From: Microbacterium sp. LWH13-1.2
GTDB taxonomy: Bacteria; Actinomycetota; Actinomycetes; Actinomycetales; Microbacteriaceae
Direction of reading: 5' to 3'
DNA: 64,000 nucleotides
NCBI RefSeq assembly: GCF_038397735.1
Contig: NZ_CP151635.1
Location: 2,480,001-2,544,000 of the forward strand
Below, piece after piece: positions 26,439 to 35,183 of this stretch. The number at the start of each line of letters is the position of its first letter. The first letter of the stretch is position 1. The notes beneath the pieces were generated by a model, which was not told the DNA's origin, searched no databases, and worked only from the letters and a program-made list of their open reading frames with translations. The position numbers were made by a program, and so were the translations under genes.

Positions 26439-27447
26439 CACGCGTGCCCGGCTGGAAGTGATCCTTCTGGCCGGGCCCGCCCTGCTCGTCTTCCTCGCGT
26501 TCGTCATCTTCCCGGTGCTGATGGCGGCCTACTACGGCTTCTTCAGCTGGCAGGGCTACGGTCCGCCCACCGACTTCGTCGGGTTGAAGAACTACCTCAC
26601 GATCCTCCAGGATCCGCTGTTCCACGATGCGCTCGCGCACAACGGCTTCATCCTGGTGTTCTCGCTCGTGCTCCAGGGACCGATCGCGATCGTGCTGGCC
26701 CTGCTGCTGAATCGCAAGATGCGCGGCCAGTCGCTGATCCGCGTGCTGATCTTCGTCCCCTACGTGATCTCCGAGGTCGTCGTCGGCACCGGCTGGAGCC
26801 TGATGCTGCAGACCAACGGCGCGATCAACGCGATGCTGACGAACATGGGCCTGGGATTCCTCGCGACCGACTGGCTGTCGGACCCCGGCATCGCCATCTG
26901 GACGCTGATGGCGATCATCACGTGGAAGTACATCGGCTTCGCGGTCATCCTGTTCCTCGCGGGCCTCCAGGGCATCCCCGAAGAGCTGCACGAGGCGGCG
27001 GCGATCGACGGCGCGTCGTACTGGCAGATCCAGTGGCGCATCACGCTGCCGCTGCTCGCACCCACGCTGCGCATCTGGGCGTTCCTGTCGATCATCGGCT
27101 CGCTGCAGCTGTTCGACCTCGTCTACATCATCTGGGGGCAGTACATCGCCTCCACCGCCGGCACCTCGACGATGGCGACCTACATGGTCTCGGAGGGGCG
27201 CAACGCCGGCAACTACGGCTATGGCAACGCGGTCGCGGTCGTCCTCTTCCTCATCTCGCTCGTGGTCGCTCTCATCTATCAGCGAGCGGTGCTGCGCAAG
27301 GACACCGATGGCGCGCTCACCGGTGCCTCTGGCCGCCGCACGCGCGGCTCTCGATCGCGCGCGCCGCAGGATGCCGCACCGCAGGATGCGGTCACAGACC
27401 CCGCCTCAGGTGCAGACGCCACCACACAGAAGGAGTACGTCCGATGA
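26419..27447 (+). CDS. Sugar ABC transporter permease (MalF-like)
   Basis: The 342-residue membrane protein has six predicted helices and the EAA loop ELHEAAAIDGASYWQIQWRI, which contacts the ATPase. It pairs with the next gene as the two transmembrane halves of a carbohydrate uptake importer. The C-terminal 50 residues are a hydrophilic Ser/Arg/Ala-rich tail rarely seen in the family. The ATG at 26419 overlaps the binding-protein gene by 20 bases, and the stop overlaps the second permease start as ATGA. Confidence 0.93.
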   Translation: MPQRKRDTRARLEVILLAGPALLVFLAFVIFPVLMAAYYGFFSWQGYGPPTDFVGLKNYLTILQDPLFHDALAHNGFILVFSLVLQGPIAIVLALLLNRKMRGQSLIRVLIFVPYVISEVVVGTGWSLMLQTNGAINAMLTNMGLGFLATDWLSDPGIAIWTLMAIITWKYIGFAVILFLAGLQGIPEELHEAAAIDGASYWQIQWRITLPLLAPTLRIWAFLSIIGSLQLFDLVYIIWGQYIASTAGTSTMATYMVSEGRNAGNYGYGNAVAVVLFLISLVVALIYQRAVLRKDTDGALTGASGRRTRGSRSRAPQDAAPQDAVTDPASGADATTQKEYVR

Positions 27448-28334
27448 CCGCCACCTCGGTGCTCGTCACCCAGCGCCCCTCGCGTCTCGGACGCTCGGGC
27501 CGCAACGCCAAGCCGCGGCTGCCGTGGGCGCATCCGACCGTCTACTTCGTCGCCCTGATCGCCGTCGGGCTCATGCTCGCGCCCATCGCGTACATCATCA
27601 CCGGCGGGTTCCGCACGAACGCGCAGATCACGACCGATCCGTCGGGGTTCCCGGCACCATGGGTGGTGTCGAACTACCTCGATGTCCTCACCGGAGACGT
27701 GTTCTGGCGCCTCGTGGGCAACTCCACGATCGTCGCCCTCGCGACCACCGTGGGCACCGTCGCCCTCGCGCTGATGGCGGCGTACGTGCTCGCGCGCTAC
27801 CGGTTCGCCGGTCGCGGCGTGCTCTACGCGTTCTTCGCTGCGGGGCTGATGTTCCCTCTGACCGTGGCGATCACTCCGCTCTACATCGTGGTGCGCAGCC
27901 TCGGACTCATGAACTCGCTGGGCGGGGTCATCCTGCCGCAGATCGCCTTCGCCCTGCCGACGACCATCATCATCCTGGTGCCGTTCCTGCGGGCGATCCC
28001 CGACGAGATCGAAGAGGCCGCGTTCATCGACGGATGCAGTCGCATCGGATTCTTCTGGCGTATGGTTCTGCCGCTCTCCCTGCCAGGGGTGATCACCACC
28101 GGAATCCTGGCCTTCATCGGCAGCTGGAACGGCTACCTCCTGCCGCTGTTCATCCTCAACGACGCCTCGGCGTTCACTCTGCCGCTGGGCGTGCAGTCCT
28201 TCGCCTCCCAGTACTCGGTCGACACGGCGAAAGTGCTCGCCTTCACCTCACTGTCGATGATCCCGGCGCTGATCTTCTTCAGCCTGTTCGAACGACGCAT
28301 CGTCGGAGGGCTGACCGGTGCTGTCAAGGGCTGA
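27444..28334 (+). CDS. Sugar ABC transporter permease (MalG-like)
   Basis: The 296-residue membrane protein carries six helices and the EAA loop EIEEAAFIDGCSRIGFFWRM near the C-terminus, with the typical ending GAVKG. It is the second transmembrane half of the sugar importer. The ATG at 27444 overlaps the stop of the first permease gene and follows AAGGAG. No ATP-binding subunit is encoded in the cluster, as is usual for actinobacterial importers that share a general MsmK-type ATPase encoded elsewhere. Confidence 0.93.
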   Translation: MTATSVLVTQRPSRLGRSGRNAKPRLPWAHPTVYFVALIAVGLMLAPIAYIITGGFRTNAQITTDPSGFPAPWVVSNYLDVLTGDVFWRLVGNSTIVALATTVGTVALALMAAYVLARYRFAGRGVLYAFFAAGLMFPLTVAITPLYIVVRSLGLMNSLGGVILPQIAFALPTTIIILVPFLRAIPDEIEEAAFIDGCSRIGFFWRMVLPLSLPGVITTGILAFIGSWNGYLLPLFILNDASAFTLPLGVQSFASQYSVDTAKVLAFTSLSMIPALIFFSLFERRIVGGLTGAVKG

Positions 28335-28401
28335 TGCGGTCGCCGTCGCGACATCCCGCGTCGCTGCGGGTGAGAACGAGAGAGAGAACGAGAAAGACAA
28401 C

Positions 28402-30705
28402 ATGATGCCGCAGTCCGCAGGCCCCGCACCCCGCTCCCCCCGCGTCGAGGCGCTCCTGGCCAGAATGACGCTCGAGGAGAAGCAGTCCCAGCTCGTCGGC
28501 TACTGGATCGACCAGGGCGTCGAGGTCGTCGCCCCGATGTCGGGCGAGAAGAAGAGCTCCTCGCGCTATCAGGATGCGTCTGCGAACGGCATCGGCCATC
28601 TCACCCGTGTGTACGGGACCAGGCCGGTCGACCCTGTGGAGCGTGCCGCGTGGCTCTGGGCCGAGCAGCGCCGACTTCAGCGGGAGACCCGCCTCGGCAT
28701 CCCGGCCATCGTGCACGAGGAATGCCTGACCGGGCTCGCCGCGTGGAAGGCCGCGACCTTCCCCACCCCGCTCGCCTGGGGTGCGTCCTTCGACCCCGCA
28801 CTCGTCGAGGAGGTCGGGCGTGCCGTCGGGTCGTCGATGCGCGCGCTGGGGATCCATCAGGGACTCGCGCCGGTTCTCGACGTCATCCGCGATCCACGGT
28901 GGGGTCGGGTCGACGAATGCATCGCCGAGGATCCACTCGTGGTCGGAACGGTCGGCACCGCCTACGTGCGCGGCCTGCAGTCCGAGGGAGTGCACGCGAC
29001 GCTGAAGCACTTCGTCGGATACTCCGCCTCGAGGGCTGGCCGCAACCATGCGCCGGTGAGCGCCGGGCAGCGCGAGATCGAGGATGTGCTGCTGCCGCCG
29101 TTCGAGATGGCCGTGCGCGAGGGCGGCGCGCGCAGCGTGATGAACTCCTACGCCGACATCGACGGCGTGCCCGTGGCCGCCGACCCGCGCTACGTCACAG
29201 GCATCCTGCGCGATCGGTGGGGGTTCGACGGCGTCGTCGTCTCGGACTACTTCTCTGTCGACTTCCTGCACAGCATGCACCGGGTCGCTGCTGACTCGGC
29301 CGATGCCGCACGAATCGCGATCACCGCGGGGATCGACGTCGAGCTGCCTTCGCCCGACGCCTTCCCGACCCTCGCAGAGCAGGTGCGCGACGGGCGGCTC
29401 CCGGTCGAGATCCTCGACACGGCCGTGGGGCGGGTGCTCGCGCAGAAGGAGGAACTCGGGCTGCTGGATGCCGACTTCGACGCCCCTCCGACGGCGATCG
29501 ACCTGGATCCGGCCGAGCACCGTGCGCTCGCACGTCGTCTCGCCGAGGAGTCGGTCGTGCTGCTGAGCAACGACGGCTCCCTGCCGCTCGCGCCCTCGGC
29601 CACCGCGAGGATCGCCGTGATCGGTCCGAACGCCGACAGCGCCGAAGCGCTGATGGGCTGCTACTCGTTCGTCAACCATGTGCTCGCCCACCACCCCGGC
29701 ACCCCCGCGGGGATCGAGCTGCCGACCGTGGTCGAGGCGCTGCGCGCGGAGTTCCCCCGCTCGGAGATCACGTCGACGAACGGATGCGATGTCGAGGGTG
29801 CTGATCGCTCCGGCATCCCCGCCGCGGTCGATGCGGCGGCGAGAGCGGATGTCGCGATCGTCGTGGTGGGCGATCGCGCCGGTCTCTTCGGACGAGGCAC
29901 GGTCGGAGAGGGCAACGACGTCGAGGACCTCGAGCTCCCCGGCATCCAGCGCGAGCTCGTCGAGGCGGTCGTCGCGACCGGCACTCCCGTGATCCTGATC
30001 ACCGTGACCGGGCGTCCGTACGTCCTCGACTGGGCGCTCCCGACTCGCGCCGGTGCTGCCGGCACCGTGACCGGCCTCGGCGCGGTCGACGCCTCGACCG
30101 TGACGAACGCGGCCGCCGCCGGCATCCCTGCGGCTGTGCTGCAGACGTTCTTCCCCGGCGAGGAGGGCGGCCCCGCGATCGCGCGGCTGCTGAGCGGTCG
30201 GGTCGCGCCATCCGGTCGTCTGCCGGTCTCGCTGCCGCGATCGGCGGGAGCGCAGCCGTACTCGTATCTGCATCCCGTGCTGGGCGGGCTCACGGATGTC
30301 ACGAGCGCCGACTCGACGCCCGTGCGGCCCTTCGGCTTCGGTCTCAGCTACACGACGTTCGCGCACGACGGCCTCGACGCCCCCGCGACCGTCGCCGCGG
30401 GCGAGACATTCCGCGCGACCGTTCGGGTGCGCAACACCGGCGGCGTCGAGGCGACCGACGTCGTGCAGCTCTACGCCCACGACGAGATCGCGAGCGTGGC
30501 CCGGCCGGTCGCCCAGCTGGTGGACTACCGTCGGATCACGCTCGCCCCCGGCACCGAGGCACTGGTCGAGTTCGACGTGCCGATCGACCGGCTCGCCTTC
30601 ACGGGCCTCGACGGGGTGAAGCGCGTCGAACCGGGCACGATCCGCCTCTGGGTCGGCGGCGCCTGCGACGACGAGGAGACCGTGGCTCGGCTCGAGATCG
30701 TGTGA
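28402..30705 (+). CDS. Glycoside hydrolase family 3 beta-glycosidase
   Basis: The 767-residue enzyme has a GH3 N-terminal barrel, C-terminal sandwich domain and a terminal fibronectin-III-like domain (about 670-760). The catalytic nucleophile is Asp282 in VVVSDYFSV; KHFVGYSASRAGRNHAP carries the substrate-binding Lys-His pair. No signal peptide is seen, so it should act in the cytosol on oligosaccharides brought in by the ABC importer directly upstream; beta-glucosidase or beta-xylosidase activity is likely. I chose the ATG at 28402 because the 28 residues before it are charged and unlike the family. It lies 67 bp after the permease gene. Confidence 0.92.
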   Translation: MMPQSAGPAPRSPRVEALLARMTLEEKQSQLVGYWIDQGVEVVAPMSGEKKSSSRYQDASANGIGHLTRVYGTRPVDPVERAAWLWAEQRRLQRETRLGIPAIVHEECLTGLAAWKAATFPTPLAWGASFDPALVEEVGRAVGSSMRALGIHQGLAPVLDVIRDPRWGRVDECIAEDPLVVGTVGTAYVRGLQSEGVHATLKHFVGYSASRAGRNHAPVSAGQREIEDVLLPPFEMAVREGGARSVMNSYADIDGVPVAADPRYVTGILRDRWGFDGVVVSDYFSVDFLHSMHRVAADSADAARIAITAGIDVELPSPDAFPTLAEQVRDGRLPVEILDTAVGRVLAQKEELGLLDADFDAPPTAIDLDPAEHRALARRLAEESVVLLSNDGSLPLAPSATARIAVIGPNADSAEALMGCYSFVNHVLAHHPGTPAGIELPTVVEALRAEFPRSEITSTNGCDVEGADRSGIPAAVDAAARADVAIVVVGDRAGLFGRGTVGEGNDVEDLELPGIQRELVEAVVATGTPVILITVTGRPYVLDWALPTRAGAAGTVTGLGAVDASTVTNAAAAGIPAAVLQTFFPGEEGGPAIARLLSGRVAPSGRLPVSLPRSAGAQPYSYLHPVLGGLTDVTSADSTPVRPFGFGLSYTTFAHDGLDAPATVAAGETFRATVRVRNTGGVEATDVVQLYAHDEIASVARPVAQLVDYRRITLAPGTEALVEFDVPIDRLAFTGLDGVKRVEPGTIRLWVGGACDDEETVARLEIV

Positions 30706-30708
30706 GCC

Positions 30709-31359
30709 TCAGCGCACGCCCTCCTCTGCTGCCGCGGGTGCCGAATCGATCACCGTCTCCTGTGCGCCGTCGACGAGCAGCGCTTGATCGTCGTGGAGCG
30801 GGAGGAGCCGGTGGCTCGAGCCGTATCTCGCGATCGTCTCGTCGATGAGCGAGGGCGGATAGGGAGCGAGCAGACCGTCGGCGTGCGGGATCACCGTGCG
30901 GCCGATCAGCCCCAGGCCCGCGAAATCCGTCAGACCCCGGCCGTCTGCCGGGTCGTCCATGAGCGAGGCGGGAGTGATGTCGGGCCCCACGACTATCGAC
31001 CCCGCGCTGCACCCGATGTAGGGCATTCCGTCGCGCACCCGCTCGGCGAGGACGACGTCGCATCCCGTGACCTTGAGCGCTTCGAGCAGCGCGAAGGTGC
31101 TGCCTCCGGCCACGTAGACGGCGTCGACGCCCGAGAGCGTCTCCGCGAACTCGGATGCAGTGAGATCGCGCACCGTGATGTCGACGATCTCGTGACCGAT
31201 CGCCTCGATCGCCCGACGCTCGGCGACCACGAAGGGCGCTCCCGCGTACGCGACCTGCGCATCACCGATATAGCCCACCCGTAGCGGGCCGCCGGAGGAC
31301 GTGCTGTCGAGGAACGCGCGCATCGCGCCGGGATTCAGAGACAGGAGGAGAAGCTTCAC
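30709..31359 (-). CDS. Peptidase E-like serine dipeptidase (family S51)
   Basis: The 216-residue protein matches Asp-dipeptidases. VYVAGGSTFALLEALK precedes the nucleophile Ser118 in IGCSAGSIVVG, and IPHADGLLAPYP supplies the probable His. It cleaves N-terminal Asp-X dipeptides in the cytosol; cyanophycinase-like relatives share the fold. The GTG at 31357-31359 (VKLLLLSLNPG) is preferred over an upstream ATG because the preceding 22 residues are not family-like and GGAGGAG lies properly ahead of it. It is convergent with the GH3 gene, with three bases between stops. Confidence 0.88.
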   Translation of the reverse strand: MKLLLLSLNPGAMRAFLDSTSSGGPLRVGYIGDAQVAYAGAPFVVAERRAIEAIGHEIVDITVRDLTASEFAETLSGVDAVYVAGGSTFALLEALKVTGCDVVLAERVRDGMPYIGCSAGSIVVGPDITPASLMDDPADGRGLTDFAGLGLIGRTVIPHADGLLAPYPPSLIDETIARYGSSHRLLPLHDDQALLVDGAQETVIDSAPAAAEEGVR

Positions 31360-31400
31360 GGGCCCATCGTACGGACGGCTTCCGACGTGAAGCGATGAGC

Positions 31401-31444
31401 CCGCGCGGCGTCTGCACCGATCCATCAGCGCAGACGCCGCGCGG
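31401..31444 (-). terminator. Strong hairpin terminator
   Basis: Fifteen-base perfect arms CCGCGCGGCGTCTGC (31401-31415) and GCAGACGCCGCGCGG (31430-31444) surround a 14-base loop, directly after the stop of the FBP-domain gene. It separates that gene from the peptidase E gene on the same strand. Confidence 0.85.
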
Positions 31445-31450
31445 CGCGCG

Positions 31451-31936
31451 TCAGCCCTTCACCGCGGCGATGAACGCGGCGACGTGCTCCTGCAGCTTGA
31501 CGATCCGCATCTCGCGAGCGAGCTCGCGGTCGTACCCGTCATAGGCGAGGGGCGGCAGCACTCGGACGTTCTTCGAGCATCCGAATTCCGTGCACACGAG
31601 GGTGCCGATGGTGTCGCCCTTGCGGCCGGCGGGACCCGCCTTGCGGGCGACGTACAGCTGCACGTCATTGCGCAGCGTGACGTCCTCGCACCACGAGCAC
31701 TGAGCCCTCGCGATGACGCGCTGCTCTGCCCGCTGCAGGATCACGCCGGTGAGCACGTCGTCGACCCACGCGACGACGTACGAGCGACGAGGCAGCTTGG
31801 GGTCGACCCAGCCGAGGTAGTCGAGCTTCGAGGTGTCGACGTCGGCGAAACCCGGCGGCAGCGTGATGTCGGAGACCTCTTTGCGGGAGGCGTTGATGAA
31901 GGAGGCGCGGAGGGTGCGCTCGTCGATGGGACGCAT
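31451..31936 (-). CDS. FBP-domain (treble-clef zinc finger) protein
   Basis: The 161-residue protein resembles the actinobacterial FBP-domain proteins related to the C-terminal zinc finger of fusidic-acid-resistance-type elongation factor G-binding proteins. Zinc ligands are seen as CSWC (about 80-83) and CTEFGC (about 115-120). The N-terminal half is a mixed helical-strand domain (FINASRKEVSDITLPPGF). It may bind EF-G or the ribosome, but whether this subfamily protects against fusidic acid is not established. A strong terminator follows it. Confidence 0.8.
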   Translation of the reverse strand: MRPIDERTLRASFINASRKEVSDITLPPGFADVDTSKLDYLGWVDPKLPRRSYVVAWVDDVLTGVILQRAEQRVIARAQCSWCEDVTLRNDVQLYVARKAGPAGRKGDTIGTLVCTEFGCSKNVRVLPPLAYDGYDRELAREMRIVKLQEHVAAFIAAVKG

Positions 31937-32248
31937 GAGGAGAGTGCTTTCGTGAGGGCCGCCGAGTGCGGCAGAAGGAGGAGAGGTGGCGACATCCGGA
32001 CGGATGCCGGGTACGACGTATCTCCGGGGACGGGATGTTCCGCCTCCGGCCGATCGTCAGCCTCTGTCCGTGGCGCTGAACGCGCCCACGGCTCCATTCC
32101 GCGCTCGACCCGGCATCCGGAGAGCGCTCATCGACAACAGCACCCGGCGAGTCTACGCCCGTTTGTTTCGCACCGTGTCGGCGCGGGTTCCGTCTCGCGC
32201 GGCCCCGACCTACTCTTGCCGGAACGTCCGCTCACGAAGGAGACCACC
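31937..32248. other. Divergent intergenic region of about 310 bp
   Basis: The gap between the FBP-domain gene and the next plus-strand gene should contain both promoters. I see no convincing -35/-10 pair, dyad or hairpin. The last 20 bases hold the ribosome-binding site GAAGGAG of the downstream gene. Confidence 0.5.
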
Positions 32249-32596
32249 GTGTCCACGCCGCTGAACCACCTTTCGCCCCTCTCGGTGCGTGAGCGTTCTG
32301 CGTGCATGTGCCGTCACGGATTCGCCTGCTCCTCGTTCGCCGCGGGTCACGCACTGCACCTGATCCAGGCGCGCATCGCCTCTGCGACGCCGTCCGAGTG
32401 GACGGACGCGATCGTCGAGCACGCCGACCCGACGTCTGGCGATCTGATCGTGCGCACGCTCGACGGCACGGCCCACGTGCTGTGGAACGGTGCGGGCGCG
32501 GCTCTCGAGGCTCCGGAGGGCACGCCGATCGCCCTGCACGTGCGCTACGGCGTGCTGGCCGTCGGCCGCACGCAGTTCAACGTCGCGCTCTCCTGA
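32249..32596 (+). CDS. Small conserved-type protein of unknown function
   Basis: The 115-residue product starts at a GTG preceded by GAAGGAGACCACC. Near the N-terminus lies ERSACMCRHGFACSSF, with three cysteines and a His in a short span that could bind metal or form a disulfide. The C-terminal half has strand-rich segments (GDLIVRTLDGTAHVLWNGAG, ALHVRYGVLAVGRTQFNVAL). No membrane helix or signal peptide is seen. I do not recognise the family. It lies just before a convergent Met/Cys-rich protein gene. Confidence 0.65.
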   Translation: MSTPLNHLSPLSVRERSACMCRHGFACSSFAAGHALHLIQARIASATPSEWTDAIVEHADPTSGDLIVRTLDGTAHVLWNGAGAALEAPEGTPIALHVRYGVLAVGRTQFNVALS

Positions 32597-32647
32597 TCGC
32601 GCTTCTTCTCGTCGCCGCGCTCCTCGCTCAACGACCGGGCGAGCTGT

Positions 32648-33049
32648 TCAGGCAGCCGCCATCATCATGTTCTTGACCGTCATGCAGGCGTCCATGCAGG
32701 CCTGGCATGCCTGAGCGCACATCTTGCAGACCTCGCTGCTGTCGGCATGCTGCATGCACTCGTCCATGCACGTCTGACACATGGCGATGCAGGCGTCGAG
32801 CATCGCCATCATCGACGCGGGGGTCATACCCTGCATCCGCATCATCGAGCGCATCATGGTGTTGCACATGTCAGCGCAGTTCATGCAGGCCGGCGAGCAG
32901 TCCATCATCTGCGTCGAGCACACCGTGCACGCCTGCTCGCACGCCGAACAGGCGTCCATGCACGCCTGCATGACGGACATGTCCATCATCGCCATGTCGG
33001 GCATCGACATCATGTTCGAGCGCATCGCGCCCATCATCATCGAATCCAT
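32648..33049 (-). CDS. Met/Cys-rich four-helix copper-storage-type protein
   Basis: The 133-residue protein has about 18 Cys and 36 Met. Most Cys are spaced CxxxCxxC or CxxCxxxC along helices (DACSACEQACTVC, DACIAMCQTCMDEC, CKMCAQACQACMDAC), the pattern of Csp/DUF326 four-helix bundles that store Cu(I) along the core. The N-terminal 27 residues are extremely Met-rich (MMMSMPDM-type runs) and could be an extra copper-gathering tail. No signal peptide is seen, so it would act in the cytosol. The ATG at 33047-33049 follows GGAGGCGG. A copper exporter or CopY-type regulator was not found nearby. Confidence 0.88.
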   Translation of the reverse strand: MDSMMMGAMRSNMMSMPDMAMMDMSVMQACMDACSACEQACTVCSTQMMDCSPACMNCADMCNTMMRSMMRMQGMTPASMMAMLDACIAMCQTCMDECMQHADSSEVCKMCAQACQACMDACMTVKNMMMAAA

Positions 33050-33254
33050 CTCGTACCGCCTCCGTCGTCGGCCGCAGCCGAGGTGAGAGCGGGCAGGACC
33101 ACCCGCCTGAGGCCAGGTTAGCCGTCGAGATGACCCGCGTCGATGCCCGGTCGCGTCCTGTCACGCGCGGTCGTCGTTGTCAATCCCGTGTGCAGGATTC
33201 CGGGCCCGTGCGACGGTGGTCATCCATTGATCGACGGATGAAAGGAATCTCCCC

Positions 33255-33461
33255 ATGAGTGGTGCAGACGACGTCAAGAACGCAGCCGAGAAGGCCGGCG
33301 GAAAGATCAAGGAGGGCGTCGGAAAGGCGACCGACAACGAGAGCCTCGAAGCCGAGGGTCGCGCCGACCAGACGAAGGCTTCGGTCAAGCAGGCCGGGGA
33401 GAACGTGAAGGACGCCGCTCACAACGTCGGCGACGGCCTGCGGGACGCTTCCAGGGACTGA
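33255..33461 (+). CDS. CsbD family stress protein
   Basis: The 68-residue, highly charged, Lys/Glu/Ala-rich helical protein contains the CsbD pattern AGGKIKEGVGKATDNESLEAEGRADQ split by short turns. These proteins are usually controlled by general stress sigma factors and have no known enzyme activity. A strong bidirectional hairpin follows the stop. The ATG at 33255 is preceded by ATGAAAGGAATC, a good ribosome-binding site. Confidence 0.88.
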   Translation: MSGADDVKNAAEKAGGKIKEGVGKATDNESLEAEGRADQTKASVKQAGENVKDAAHNVGDGLRDASRD

Positions 33462-33469
33462 TCCCTAAA

Positions 33470-33503
33470 CGGAGTGAGGCCCGCCGAAGCGGGCCTCACT
33501 CCG
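33470..33503. terminator. Bidirectional hairpin terminator
   Basis: Fifteen-base arms CGGAGTGAGGCCCGC (33470-33484) and GCGGGCCTCACTCCG (33489-33503) pair perfectly across a CGAA tetraloop. The hairpin lies between the stops of the convergent CsbD and small-membrane-protein genes and probably serves both. Confidence 0.9.
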
Positions 33504-33507
33504 TGGA

Positions 33508-33672
33508 TCAGCGGGTGCGGTTGCCCGAGATCGATCGGATCAACCAGGCGATGACCGCGATGGCCAGCAGCACCAGTCCGACCCACAGCAGGAACTGCAG
33601 GGACTGAACCAGTCCGCCGGTGATCGCCAGGATGACGGCGACGACGATGACGATGATCAGCAGGATGTTCAT
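33508..33672 (-). CDS. Small two-helix membrane protein
   Basis: The 54-residue protein is almost entirely hydrophobic: one helix from about residue 2 to 20 (LLIIVIVVAVILAITGG) and one from about 27 to 46, then a short basic tail SGNRTR. The ATG at 33670-33672 has AAGAAGGG upstream; an earlier in-frame codon would add a Cys-containing hydrophilic leader that does not fit. Small proteins of this kind next to CsbD genes are common in stress regulons; the function is unknown. Confidence 0.7.
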   Translation of the reverse strand: MNILLIIVIVVAVILAITGGLVQSLQFLLWVGLVLLAIAVIAWLIRSISGNRTR

Positions 33673-33797
33673 CGGAATTCCCTTCTTGAGGACGCAGGGG
33701 GGGCGCCCGTCTACGGTCAATCAACCTAGACCCGCGCCCCCTGCGCCCCAGAGCCCCTTGACGCGGGGGTTCCCGACGTGCGAGAGGAGCACAGGAC

Positions 33798-34064
33798 ATG
33801 CCAGGACGCAGGAACAACTCCCTGAAGGACCCGGAGCTGTACGAAGAGCTCCGCAGCGACGGCGCCTCGAAGGAGAAGGCGGCGCGCATCTCGAATGCCG
33901 CAGCCAAAGAGGGTCGCAGCACCGTGGGCCGCCGAGGCGGAGAGCACGGCGACTATGAGGACTGGACCGTCGACGAACTGCGCACACGCGCCAAGGAACT
34001 CGGCCTCACCGGGTACAGCGGCAAGCGCAAGGCCGAGCTCATCTCGGCATTGCGCGAGCATTAG
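33798..34064 (+). CDS. DUF7218-type protein with Rho-N/SAP-like C-terminus
   Basis: The 88-residue protein has an N-terminal PGRRNNSLKDPELYEELR and KEKAARISNAAA segment followed by a basic turn, then a helix-extended-helix motif YEDWTVDELRTRAKELGL ... GKRKAELISALR. The latter resembles the Rho N-terminal or SAP nucleic-acid-binding fold. It may bind nucleic acid non-specifically. The start follows GAGAGGAGCAC. The YbdK-type ligase gene begins 11 bases after its stop, so they are probably co-transcribed. Confidence 0.8.
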   Translation: MPGRRNNSLKDPELYEELRSDGASKEKAARISNAAAKEGRSTVGRRGGEHGDYEDWTVDELRTRAKELGLTGYSGKRKAELISALREH

Positions 34065-34075
34065 GGCTGCCCTCC

Positions 34076-35146
34076 GTGGCCCGGTTCGGCATCGAAGAGG
34101 AGTTCGTCTTTCTCGATGAGCAGACTCTCGTCCCCTCGGCCATGACCCCGGCCACCCGAGACCGCCTCACCGATGAGGTGGGCGCGGGCCTCACCCCCGA
34201 GTACCTGACCTGTCAGATCGAGTCTGCGACGGCGCCGATCGTCAGCAGAGCGGATGCGGAGGCGCAGCTGCGCCGCACGAGACACCTGCTCGGCACCTAC
34301 GCCGCCGGCCAGACTGCGATCATCGGGGCGACAGGCACGCCGTTCATCTCCCCCAACCGCTTCACGGTGTCGTCATCGCCGCACTACGACGCCGTCTCGG
34401 CCCAGCTCGTCGAGATCACCCGCGAGCACGAGGTCAACGGGCTGCACGTCCACGTCGAGGTCGTAGACGACGAGGAGCGGGTCCGCGTGGTCAACCGCGT
34501 GAGCGCCTGGCTGCCGACGCTGCTCGCCCTCACGGGTAATTCGCCTTTCGCGCACGGCAGGGACTCGGGCTTCGCGAGCTGGCGCAGCATCCTCATCCGC
34601 CGGCTCCCGTCGTCGTGGAGTCCGCCGCGCTTCCGGGATCTCGACGACTACCAGGCGCACATCGCGCAGCTCGTCACCATGGGTGCGATCGCGGAGGCGA
34701 GCTCCCTGTCGTGGACCGTGCGTCTTTCCGAGCGCTTCCCCACGGTCGAAGTCAGGGTGTTCGACGCGCAGCTCACGGTCGACGAGACCCTTCTGGCCGC
34801 CGCCCTCACTCGCGCGCTCATCGTGAGCGACGCTCTCGACGACCTGCCCGCCCTCGGCCTCGACGCGATCGATGCGTCTCTGTGGACGGCTGCGCGCTAC
34901 GGCCCCGAGGCGCTGCTCGTCGACCCGGCGAGCGGCGACACGGCGCCGGTCTGGACGATCGCCGACGATCTCCTCCGGCGACTGCGTCCGACGCTCACGC
35001 ACCTGGGCGACGAGGACTTCGTCGCGGAAGGTGTCGCGCGCATCTGCACCGAGGGCACCGGAGCCCAGCGTCAGCGCGACGCGTATGCCGAGAACGGAAC
35101 AGCGGGCCTCCGCGAGCTGTACCGCACGAGCACTGCGACCGGCTGA
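34076..35146 (+). CDS. YbdK-type carboxylate-amine ligase (GCS2 family)
   Basis: The 356-residue protein belongs to the glutamate-cysteine ligase type 2 superfamily. The N-terminal FGIEEEFVFLD motif, NGLHVHVEV, GNSPFAHGRDSGFASWR and the C-terminal VEVRVFDAQLTVDETL with RRLRP are typical. It joins an amine to a carboxylate with ATP; members without a proven role have only weak glutamate-cysteine ligase activity. The GTG start lies 11 bases after the DUF7218 gene. The protein is close to the family's usual 370 residues. Confidence 0.88.
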   Translation: MARFGIEEEFVFLDEQTLVPSAMTPATRDRLTDEVGAGLTPEYLTCQIESATAPIVSRADAEAQLRRTRHLLGTYAAGQTAIIGATGTPFISPNRFTVSSSPHYDAVSAQLVEITREHEVNGLHVHVEVVDDEERVRVVNRVSAWLPTLLALTGNSPFAHGRDSGFASWRSILIRRLPSSWSPPRFRDLDDYQAHIAQLVTMGAIAEASSLSWTVRLSERFPTVEVRVFDAQLTVDETLLAAALTRALIVSDALDDLPALGLDAIDASLWTAARYGPEALLVDPASGDTAPVWTIADDLLRRLRPTLTHLGDEDFVAEGVARICTEGTGAQRQRDAYAENGTAGLRELYRTSTATG

Positions 35147-35183
35147 CCGCCCACAGGCCTTCTGGCGGCAGTAGTGTCGGCCT

